Source of the DNA: Isoetes taiwanensis
Lineage: Eukaryota; Streptophyta; Lycopodiopsida; Isoetales; Isoetaceae
DNA: 64,000 bases
Assembly: GCA_021234155.1 (NCBI GenBank)
Contig: JAJEKV010000051.1
Location: 6,358,761 to 6,422,760, forward strand
Reading direction: 5' to 3'
A program made the position numbers and the translations under genes. Below, one piece after another: positions 54,221 through 63,747 of this stretch. Each line of letters opens with the position of its first letter. Positions within the stretch are counted from its first letter, which is position 1. The notes under the pieces are model-generated. The model was not told where the DNA came from. It saw nothing but the letters and a program-made list of their open reading frames with translations, and did not search any database.

Positions 54221-54579
54221 TTTGGCTATTCTTGAATATGATTTTTTTTAACTTGGGTGCTTTTCAGTCTAGAATGACCACTCTAGTGAACTTGCTATTT
54301 TTCTCAATGACTGTTTTTTTAGTCCTTTAAATTGTTACTATTTTTTACTCCTAACTAAAGGGCAAAAAATGGGTATGAAACAATTTTGAACGAAAGCTAA
54401 GTTCAATGACCCCCTCAAAAAAGGTACCTAAAATGTCGTAAATGTCACACTTGTCACAAATTTCCCACAAAAAAGTGACATTTTTTGGAGAATTTTAGGG
54501 AATCTTTTAAAGATTCCTTTTGAAGTGCGTTTCCAGTAAATTAGTGTGTTTCATTTTAAACTTTGTTATAACCTTAAAG

Positions 54580-55105
54580 AATCAATTGATGGATGGGGAG
54601 GAGACCAACATAATGCTACTGATGACAATGATCGGCACTGCATCAAATGGAAATGGCGGATGGGGAGGAGGCAACTCAAATGCCAATGAATCTTGGGCTA
54701 CTGTTTCTTATAACTAATACAACACATGGGGAATAACAGATAATAAAGCTTCAAATGGCAATGATTCTTGGGGTATTCTTTCCAATGACAATAACACATT
54801 AGGAGTAACAGATAATAGAGCATCAGTTGGCAATGATGGTTGGGGAGTAATAGAGAATACAGGCAAAGATTTGAAAGGAAAAGATAGTACAGGCAAAGAT
54901 GGTTGGGGAGTAGCAGATAGCAGAGGCAATGCTACAGCAAATATAAGTGTTGTATGGGGAGCTACACCAAATACAAGTGCTGGATGAGCAACAGAGCTAC
55001 GAGGAAGAGGAGGGCGAGGACGAGAACGAGGACGCAGAAATGAATGGGATGGGTCTGAATGGAACAAGCCTAAAGAATCTTTTGAGTGTGGACAAACATT
55101 AAAGT
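54580..55105 (+). pseudogene. WG/GW-repeat (Argonaute-hook-like) protein fragment
   Basis: One plus-strand frame, broken by TAA at about 54,715 and TGA at about 54,986, contains repeated tryptophan motifs in Asn/Ser/Gly/Asp-rich sequence: GWGGGNSNANESWATV, YNTWGITDN, NDSWGIL, NDGWGV, KDGWGV, VVWGA. It ends with a basic RGRGGRGRERGRRNEWDG tail. In plants such WG/GW repeats bind ARGONAUTE in the largest Pol V subunit and the SPT5-like factor of RNA-directed DNA methylation. This fragment resembles such a C-terminal region, but I cannot tell which parent gene. The upstream part is at 48,590-48,680. Confidence 0.6.
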
Positions 55106-55228
55106 GAATTCACTTTTTATTTGTCCTCCAGTAATGAATGGGATGGGTCTGAATGAAACAAGCCTAAAGAATCTTTTGAGTGTGGACAAACATTAAAGTG
55201 AATTCACTTTTTATTTGTCCTCCAGTAT
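55041..55228 (+). repeat. 94-bp tandem duplication at the end of the WG pseudogene
   Basis: TGAATGGGATGGGTCTGAAT at 55,041 recurs at 55,135. The unit includes the last WG codons (EWDGSEWNKPKESFECGQTL), the stop and the following TTCACTTTTTATTTGTCC. Copies differ by very few bases, indicating a recent event. Confidence 0.9.
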
Positions 55229-55399
55229 GATTTTCTTTCTATTTTTTTTCTTTTGATAAAAATTTGAGAAAAGAACCCTTTCCAAATGGAGGTGAATTAA
55301 AGCTTTACAAATTTATCCTCAAGTGATGGTAGTTCTATTTGTTCATATATATTATTTTCTGCAGAAGCTACTAACACAGAAGATATTGAACATGATCGT

Positions 55400-56277
55400 A
55401 CATTTTATTGCAAATGTCATTCCATCTGCTTTTCTCCTGGCCCGATACACGGTGCCATAGCCACCTAGAGATGAAACGCAAAAAAAAATCCACCAAATAT
55501 GTGTTGAATTTTTAATATAACATATCAAACAAGAACAAAAATCTAATAGATACATAAACAAGAACAAAAACAAAAACATATCTACTAGATAATCCTCAAA
55601 TATAGGGAACTGTTTCTTCACCGATTTTTGTGACATGCCGAGATCAGTTTGTTTCACTTGCACCATATCATCCTGGTCCTACCTTGCTTCGGGTACATCT
55701 TCAGGTTCGTTCTTCTTTTCAGGTGTAATACTGAAAGTTTTCGTACCTGAGCAGGCTTTTGGTTACGATTCTTTGCTTTTCTTTTTCTTGATTTCACAGC
55801 CCAGCGTATTATTTTCTTCAGGCAATGCTTCTTGGTTTGTTTGCAATTTTTTGTATCAGCATCCTCCCTTTTTTTAGAATTCACATCCTGTAACTCATTC
55901 AAGTGCACATTGTCTTCCCTAGCCCTCACCTGGCCTGTAGTGCAAGGCTCAGTTGCTAAACCTTGGACATCTTTCTGGTGATTCTCAGCCATTATTGCCT
56001 CTTGTGTACCATCAAGTAACAATTTTCTCATTTTATTTGCTGCACCTGGGAGACATCTGGATTCATTCCCAGAAAGTCTCCTCTTTCTTGATCCCAAATG
56101 ATAAGAACTGAAAGGAGAATGAGGGTAATGAAGAAGGCATTCTCCTTCCTTAAGGAAAAGTTGGAACAAAGTTGAAGAAGATGGCTCGTTCTTTATGATA
56201 CTTATAGGAGATGGGGTATTGAGAGATGGAGAAGGATGTCCAAAAGATGTGTGCCATCTTAGAGAAAAAGGATCCAT
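55400..56277 (-). pseudogene. CDC7-like protein kinase N-terminal fragment
   Basis: Exon 1 (56,277 to about 55,550) begins MDPFSLRWHTSFGHP and has a long charged N-terminal region with basic clusters (KSRKRKAKNRNQK). After a frameshift at about 55,680 it reads VKQTDLGMSQKSVKKQFPIF followed by EDYLVDM. Exon 2 starts at 55,464 after CATCTCTAG with GGYGTVYRARRKADGMTFAI and ends in Lys-Cys. This is the ATP-binding glycine-rich loop and VAIK-like lysine. The FPIFEDYLV-to-GGYGTVYRARRK arrangement fits plant CDC7-type kinases, which start DNA replication. Everything after beta-strand 3 is missing. The start codon lies inside module M sequence. Confidence 0.65.
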
Positions 56278-56455
56278 GACATCCTAAGTTCATCCGAAAC
56301 CATTAAACACCTATAGTTACTTTAATGAATTGAAGTACATCTAACATTAAAATAAGTTACTTTAGGCCTAGGAAATGAAGAATTGACAGGATGAAATGAT
56401 CATTTCATTCAAAAATGCCCAAAGGCACAGTAAATGAACAGACGTGGCACCGCAA
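56259..56455 (+). repeat. Module M, partial third copy, right half
   Basis: From TTAGAGAAAAAGGATCCATG through TAGTTACTTTAATGAATT, GTTACTTTAGGCCTAGGAAA and GAACAGACGTGGCACCGC it matches 39,613-39,800 and 59,623-59,810. It ends at the first base pairs of the ACGT-rich hairpin. Its first 42 bases repeat the last 42 of the left half at 48,548-48,589 with three mismatches. Confidence 0.88.
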
Positions 56456-57544
56456 ATGATTGAGGTTATAGGGGAAGGTGTCAGTATTGAGGATCATAAT
56501 AAAGGTTGTAATAAAGGGGTAAAGGGAGGTTTTGCAAGGGAATAAGCAACTGCTGACTATGACAGACATAATAACAGCATTAGATCTTCAAGTTTTAATT
56601 GCCAGCTACTAGAAGGTACATATGGCAGGGGAAAAAAAAGGTAGTGAAGGGGGGGCATAGTTCATGAGAAAATGAGGAAATGGCACGTGGCACAAAAAGT
56701 ACACACAATAAATAAAGAGTAAGGAGTTTGGTATAAAACGACAATGAGTAGGTTAGGAAATATTAATTGCAGGCAACCCAATATTCATCTAAGTATGCAA
56801 GAAATCACACGTCAATAAGGTAAATCTAAGTTTGATGGTGGATGTAAGGACCCAACAAGATAAAATGCATCCAATTGTGAATTTGAGCACAAACAACAGA
56901 TTATCTCGCAGAAAAATGCCCCAAAATAGTCTCAGAAATCTTGCCGGAACAAGGCAAAGCAGAAGAGCAATACAAGACGTCCTCCAACTGCATAGAGCCC
57001 ATCATAAACCTCCATTAAATTATCGAAAAGACTTGTCGTCTTATGAGATGTTTCCTGGCCTTTTCTCTTACCATCCAATCTAATTTTCATCAATTCATTT
57101 TTCAGAATTTGTACAATAAGTGGTTCAAAGAATCTGAGACATTTCTGGCACTATGTTGATGTGATTCATTGTTATTGAATGTCTAATATGCTCTGGGCCA
57201 GCCTATACATATAATTAAATGTCTTGCCAACGCTTGAAATGCTCATATAGGTTTCTACGTTCTGCTATGCCTACTGATATAACATTCAATTATCCGACGT
57301 GACAATATGTTGCATATGATTCCATGTTCTGCTAAGGCCTTTTGATCCTTACAATCCCTCTGAGACACTCTGTCAATATGGTACAATGTTTATATAAGCA
57401 TAGAGTTCACAACTTTTGACCGTTTAAGATGTTTGAGAAAAAAAGTTTCTGTACGCACAGACTCAAATCATTAAGATTTTGGTTGTACTAACTCTAGTAA
57501 CGTAGCTATAATACTTGATGATCCAGACCAAGAATGAGAGAACC
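56456..57544. other. Mostly non-coding DNA between module M remnant and array 2
   Basis: The only frame of note is 56,832-57,083 on the plus strand (83 codons, Arg/Gln/Asn-rich, beginning MMVDVRTQQDK). It has no recognisable domain and no supported gene structure. The remaining sequence is AT-rich with no clear repeats. Confidence 0.4.
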
Positions 57545-58715
57545 ACAATGAGAGAAGCGCCCCGAGCTTGGATCTATTGGCCCCCCGAATGACTTCAGGC
57601 ACTGCGTCGGGAGGAGGGTCAGTTGCAGTTCTTTCATGTTCTTAAATCCAAAGTGTGTCGGTCAAGTCCCAAGTGAAGAAGACCAAGGCTCGGCCTCCAA
57701 AACGTAAACCCTACAAGAACCTTGTCAACTCATAGGGTTTATATTCCGGTGGTCTAAACGTGGTCATTTTCATAGATAACTCAACAAGCTGTCTGCAAAC
57801 ATGAGTGCAAAGACATGGCAAGCGAAAGAATGGAGTTTGGATCTATCGGCCCCACGAATGACCCCAAACATTGCGTTGATGCTGCATAAGAGGCTCTTGA
57901 ACTCTAGTTGCCACATCGGGATGAGGGTAGATCCAAACTCTATTCCGTCAGTTTTAGTTCTTTCATGTTCTAAATACAAAGTGTCGGCCAAGTCCCAAGT
58001 GAAGAAGACCAAGGCTCGGCATCCAAAACGTAAACCCTACAAGAACCTAGTCAACTCATAGGGTTTACGTTATAGTAGCCAAAGCGTGGTCCTTTTCATA
58101 GATACCTCAACAAGACATCTCCAAACATGAGTGCAAAGACATGGAAAGTGAAAGAATGGAGTTTGGATATATCAGCCGCCCGAATAATCCCAAACATTGC
58201 GTTGATGATGCATAAGCGGCTCTTGAACTCTAGTTGCCACATCGAGAGGAGGGTAGATCCAAACTCTATTCCGTCAGTTGCAGTTCTTTCATATTCTTAA
58301 ATCCAAAGGTTTGGCCAAGTCCCAAGTGAAGAAGAACAAGGCTCGGCCTCCAAAACGTAAACCCTACAAGAACCTAGTCAACTCGCAGGGTTTACGTTCC
58401 GGTGGCCTAAACATGGTCCTTTTCATAGATAACTCGACATACGTTCTCTAAACGTGAGCGCAGAGACATGGCAACTAAAAGAACAGAGTTTGGATCTCTC
58501 AGCCCCTTGAATGACTCCAAACACTGCGTTGATGCTGCAGAAGCAGATCTTGAACTCTAATTGCGACATCGGGAGGAGGGTAGATCCAAACTCCGTTGCT
58601 TCATGTTCTCAAATGCAAAGTGTCAGCCAAGTGCTGAGTGAAGAAACCCAAGGATCGGCTTCCAAAACGTAAACCCTTGATGAACCTAGTCAACTCACAG
58701 GGTTTACGTTCCGGG
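57545..58715 (+). repeat. ~326-bp tandem repeat array, part 2a
   Basis: Four units with anchors at 57,661, 57,987, 58,314 and 58,626. The first is truncated. The last is the same divergent edge variant as at 38,587 (CTGCAGAAGC instead of CTGCATAAGC; GCCAAGTGCTGAGTGAAG), and module M follows it here too. Confidence 0.95.
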
Positions 58716-59953
58716 GTGAGGAAGGTGTACCCTGGAACTGCAAATGGACCCTGCTAATGGACTCAGAACGTCGGCATTACCCTGAGGACCAAGTTCTGTC
58801 AGCAGAAGACCACCCCTTGGCCAAGGAGCGCCAAAAGAGCTCAAATCCAACACTCTCGTAGTCAATTGGTCTAGGAGGTGGCTGCAGAATATTGCCATGT
58901 AGGGAGTTCGTGTTCCTTTCTCTGGCGAAATTGGCCATGTGACTTGGCCACTAGAGTAATGTCGTCATTCCGGACGACATGGCGAAGTCGAATAGCCATT
59001 CCGGAGATCCCTCACTGCTCGAACGACAAAACACATGTGTTTCCACACAGTCGCCAGCAGGATGCTTCGCGGTTTGACAACTTCTACCGGACCGATCTTG
59101 GATTTTTTTGGACCTCTTCAAAGAAGGGTCATTGAACAGATTATTCAATGGTCGAATAGGGGAACCAGGCTCCGGGAGGGTGAGCATTAGCGTATGCCCC
59201 CCAGAGGAGCGGTGCCAGGAAAGGCACCATCGGGGACTTTTTTGGGGCCGGCCTCCTGGGGTCTGGACCCTCATCTTTGGAGAGGCAGTCGAGCGAGGTC
59301 CTGCCCTTGTTCGATGTGGGGAGGGTTGCCCAGCTCGTCTTATCAACAGCAGGCTGCCCTGACCGTTATGGTTAAAGCTCCTTGATCCATTGCTCATCCG
59401 AAAATTCTGGAAGTTGGCATGTGCAATGGAAATGACTTAGCAAGCAATATGACAAAAAATCAGAATTCTATTTCGATCTATGCATTAATTACAAATTTAC
59501 GAGGCATAAATGCCAAAAAATGCATAAGTAAAAAAATATGCATCTAAAAAAACTGAAATCTCGAGGAGGGGTGCAGCTCGAAGGTGCAGACAAGAGGAAA
59601 ATTTTTCACGAGAAGACGCGCTTTAGAGAAAAAGGATCCATGACATCCTAAGTTCATCCGAAAGTGTTAAAACACCTATAGTTACTTTAATGAATTCAAG
59701 TACACCTAATATTCAACTAAGTTACTTTAGGCCTAGGAAATAAAGAATTGACAGGATGAAATGGTCAAAAAAGCCTGCAGGCATAGCAAATGAACAGACG
59801 TGGCACCGCGACGTGATCACGTCATGTTGCGACGTGATGACGTCGCATTGCGACGTAGACACGTCGCGGTGCCACGTTATGCATTACAGCGAGGTCAGCT
59901 CATTTTTGGGTGGCGTGTCCACATTTTTGGCCCAGGAGAGTTTTGGTATCACA
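58716..59953 (+). repeat. Module M, copy 2, embedded in the second array
   Basis: The better preserved full copy. It begins shortly before CTGCAAATGGACCCTGCTAATGG and ends CACAATATATTAG, immediately before a satellite unit starting AATGGAGTTTGGATC. A minus-strand frame of 148 codons (59,397-58,951) is open but is interrupted in copy 1 and has no recognised motif, so I do not call it a gene. Confidence 0.87.
59800..59875. repeat. ACGT-rich 16-bp perfect hairpin of module M
   Basis: GTGGCACCGCGACGTG (59,800-59,815) pairs perfectly with CACGTCGCGGTGCCAC (59,860-59,875). The 44-base loop holds CGTGATCACG and GTGATGACGTCGC, themselves partly palindromic. ACGT cores with flanking TGACGTC/CACGTC resemble plant bZIP-binding boxes; a regulatory role is only a guess. 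Confidence 0.88.
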
Positions 59954-62366
59954 ATATATTAGAATGGAGTTTGGATCTATCGGCCCTCCGAATGATCCCA
60001 AACACTGCGTTGATGTTGCATAAGCCGCCCTTCAACTCTAATTGCCACATCGGGAGGAGGGTAGATCCAAACTCCATTTCGTCAGTTCCAGTTGCTTCAT
60101 GTTTTCAAATCCAAAGTTTCAGCCAAGTCCCAAGTGAAGAAGAACAAGGCTCGGCCTCCAAAACGTAAACCCTACAAGAACCTAGTCAACTCACAAGGTT
60201 TACGTTCCGGGTCCTTTTCATAGATCACTCCACACAGCACCTCTAAACATAAATGCAGAGACATGGCAACTGAAAGAATAGAGTTTGGATCTATCGGCCC
60301 CCCGAATGACTCCAAACACTGCGTTCATGCTGCATAAGCGGCTCTTGAACTCTAATTGCCACATCGGGATGAGGGTAGATCCAAACTCTATTCCATCAGT
60401 TTCAATTCTTTCACGTTTTTAAATACAAAGTGTTGGCCAAGTCCCAAGTGAAGAAGACCAAGGCTCAGCCTCCAAAATGTAAACCCTACAAGAACCTAGT
60501 CAACTCATAGGGTTTACGTTCTGGTGGCCTAAACGTGGTCCTTTCCATAGATAACTCGACACACCATCTCTAAACATGAGTGCAGAGACGTGGAAACTGA
60601 AAGAACAGAGTTTGGATCTATCGGCCCCCCCCGAATGTCCCCAAACACTGCGTTGATGCTGCGTAAGCGGCTCTTCAACTCTAGTTGCCACATCGGGATG
60701 AGGGTAGATCCAAACTCTATTCCGTCAATTGCAGTTCTTTCTTGTTCTTAAATACAAAGTGTCGGCCAAGCCCCAAGTGAAGAAGACCAAGGCTCGGCCT
60801 CCAAAATGTAAACCCTACAAGAACCTAGTCAACTCATAGGGTTTACGTTCCGGTGGCCTAAACGTGGTTATTTTGATAGATAACTCAACAAGTCGTCTCC
60901 AAACATGAGTGCAAATACATGGAAAGTGAAAGAATGGAGTTTGGATCTATCGGCCCCCCGAATGGCCCCAAACATTGCGTTGATGCTGCATAAGCCGCTC
61001 TTCAACTCTAATTGCCACATCGAGAGGAGGGTAGATCCAAACTCCATTTCGTCAGTTCCAATTACTTTATGTTTTCAAATCCAAAGTTTCAGCCAAGTCC
61101 CAAGTGAAGAAGAACAAGGCTCGGCCTCCAAAACGTAAACCCTACAAGAACCTAGTCAACTCACAGGGTTTATGTTCCGGTGGCCTAAACATGGTCCTTT
61201 TCATAGATACATCCACACATCATCTCTAAACATGAATGCAGACACATGGAAACTAAAAGAACAGAGTTTGGATCTATCGTCCCCCCGAATGACTCCAAAG
61301 ACCGCGTTCATGCTGCATAAGCGGCTCTCGAACTCTAATTGCCACATCGGGATGAGGGTAGATCCAAACTCTATTCTGTCAGTTTTAATTCTTTCATGTT
61401 CTTAAATACAAAGTGTCGACCAAGTCCCAAGTGAAGAAGTCCAAGGCTCGGCCTCCAAAACGTAAACCCTACAAGAACCTAGTCAACTCATAGGGTTTAC
61501 GTTCTAGTGGCCTAAGCGTGGTCCTTTTCATAGATAACTCAACAAGCCATCTCCAAACATGAGTCAAAGACATGGAAAGTGAAAGAATGGAGTTTGGATA
61601 TACCGGCCCCCCCGAATGACCCCAAACACTGCGTTGATGCTGCATAAGCGACTCTTGAACTCTAGTTGCCACATCGGGATAAGGGTAGATCCAAACTCTA
61701 TCCCGTCAGTTGCAGTTCTTTTTTGTTCTTAAATACAAAGTGTCAGCCAAGTCCCAAGTGAAGAAGATCAAGGCTCGGCCTCCAAAACGTAAATCCTACA
61801 AGAACCTAGTTAACTCATAGGGTTTACGTTCCGGTGGCCTAAACGTGGTCATTTTCATAGATAGCTCAACAAGCCGTGTCCAAACATGAGTGCAAAGACA
61901 TGGAAAGTGAAAGAATGGAGTTTGGATGTATCAGCCCACCGAATGACCCCAAACACTGCGTTGATGCTGTATAAGCCGCTCTTCAACTCTTATTGCCACA
62001 TCGGGAGGAGGGTAGATCCAAACTCCATTTCGTCAGTTCCAGTTATTTTATGTTTTCAAATCGAAAGTGTCAGCCAAGTCCCAAGTGAAGAAGAACAAGG
62101 CTCGGCCTCCAAAACGTAAACCCTACAAGAACCTAGTCAACTCATAGGGTTTACGTTCCGGTGGCCTAAACATGGTCCTTTTCATAGATAAGTCCACACA
62201 ACATCTTTAAACATAAATGCAGAGACATGGCAACTGAAAGAACAGAGTTTGGATCTATCGGCCCCCCGAATGACTCCAAACACTGCGTTCATGCTGCATA
62301 AGCGGCTCTTGAACTCTAATTGCCACATCGGGATGAGGGTAGATCCAAACTCTATTCTGTCAGTTT
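59954..62366 (+). repeat. ~326-bp tandem repeat array, part 2b
   Basis: Seven units with anchors at 60,122, 60,436, 60,765, 61,092, 61,418, 61,746 and 62,073, all in plus orientation. Several units have an open frame of 77 codons (for example 60,905-61,138, 61,172-61,405 and 61,886-62,119). The array ends at CTATTCTGTCAGTTTT (62,366). Confidence 0.95.
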
Positions 62367-63411
62367 TACTTCGTTAAATATCATCAGTTCTTAACATCAA
62401 TATCTGTATGCCATAATAGTTTTTTCAATGTTGCACACTGCATTATTCTGAACAGAGCATCTACAACTATAGATACACATCTGTTCTATATCATCATTGT
62501 GTTACTATAGTTCTCACTGTCATCCTTTGTACATAAACATCTATTCTACATCATGTCACTGCTACAATAATTCCCACAGTAATAAAAGGGAAATATTCAA
62601 ACTTCATGTTGCAGCAATCATCAAACATACTGCTACAATAATTAAGGGAAATATCTGTTAGGAAATCCCGCAGGCGATGTCTAGCATTAATAAATCGCAA
62701 CATACAATTCAACACACCTTTAGCAATATGCAGGCATGTCTAGTTTGCATGTCTGGTTTTACCAATTCAATTAATAGATTCTTTTTCTGGCTAGTAGTAA
62801 GGTTCTTAAGCTGCTCTAATGTTCCACACTCTCTATGATGTGAAATATGTAGAAAAGATGTAAGATCATGGGATCACGTTATTATGCCAACTTTTGACCA
62901 ACATGTTGACCAACTTTTGACTGGGTCAACAAACATTTTGCCTTGACTTGATGAAGTGAACTTGACTTTGATGAGTTGGATTTGACTTGGTGATGTGGAC
63001 TTTGACTTGATGATGTGGACTTTGATGAGTGGTCAAAAGGAGATGATGATGTAACCAAGGTAGCTCATGAGCCTAGTCATCATGACATGTCACCTTTTTT
63101 GGTGAGTTGGCATAATTTTGCCTAGCTCTTTTTTCTCTTTTTTTTCTTTTTTTTTGAGCTATCATTTGAGCATCCTCGCTCTTGCTACCATGGCTATGAA
63201 GTGTGTGAGATGATGAATGAAGATGAGATTTGACATGACTATGGTGGATTGACAAAACATTTCGAAAGGCAACTTCCTTGGGATGTGTGCTTAAGGTAAG
63301 AAATGGACTACAAAGATCAAAGCTAAGGATGTGTATGGAGATTTGTTGAAGAATGCAAGGAGAAAAGTGAATGGCAATGGAATGGAAAGGCTAATCAAGA
63401 GATGTTTGATC
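62367..63411. other. AT-rich DNA with short repeats, no gene seen
   Basis: It contains a duplicated ACATCTRTTCTAYATCAT-like segment (about 62,478 and 62,538), a cluster of CCAACTTTTGACC/GTTGACC repeats at 62,889-62,935, and a run of TGATGATGTGGACTTTGA repeats at about 62,990-63,030. No coding frame is convincing. Confidence 0.5.
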
Positions 63412-63747
63412 CAAGAAACATATGAAACCAAGTGAACTGCTCAAAATACCATTAGAAGCTCTTCCAAACTTTGTGGGGGTCTTCATGCTTGCTTGAACAT
63501 CCTCTAAAGTCCATTCATTCTTGATTTCTATCTCAATGTCCTCATTTGGTCTTCTGCAAATGATGTCTGCTAATCTTCCCTGGTTCTAGTAACAAAGGTG
63601 CAATGGTTAGAACTCTTCTATGTTGCCTGCCATATGCTGGCAACACTTGAGTTCTTGGATCAGAGTGACAAGGTAGGCAGAGTCCCCCTCATATTCGAAT
63701 AGGTCACCCTTGTTGGATGAACCTGATGCCTTTTTCCCTCTGGGCAT
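63412..63747 (-). pseudogene. Weak two-part coding trace, unknown protein
   Basis: On the minus strand an ATG at 63,747 starts MPRGKKASGSSNKGDLFEYE, then GDSAYLVTLIQELKCCQHMA, and stops soon after. About 45 bases further on, another frame runs on (GRLADIICRRPNEDIEIEIK ... NEWTLEDVQASMKTPTKFG) to a stop at about 63,412. The composition is protein-like and the two could be exons of one gene or one frameshifted frame. The gap is too short for a normal intron. I do not recognise the family. Confidence 0.3.

Larger units (their letters stand above)
48681..54567. mobile_element. 5.9-kb terminal-inverted-repeat DNA element (non-autonomous)
   Basis: The left end begins AACAAAGTTTAAAATGAAAC, then GCACTAATTTA. 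The right end (54,537-54,567) is its inverted complement, with one G/A difference over about 30 bp. Both ends are flanked by ATAA (48,677-48,680 and 54,568-54,571), a possible 4-bp target duplication. Just inside each end GTGCGTTT motifs recur. The element lies in WG-repeat pseudogene sequence. No transposase is seen inside. It carries palindrome arrays, a foldback and an AdoMet decarboxylase fragment. The superfamily is not assigned. Confidence 0.7.

Noticed and set aside
58951-59397. 148-codon minus-strand open frame in module M
   Set aside because: The equivalent region of copy 1 is interrupted and no motif is recognisable, so openness is probably chance in GC-richer sequence.
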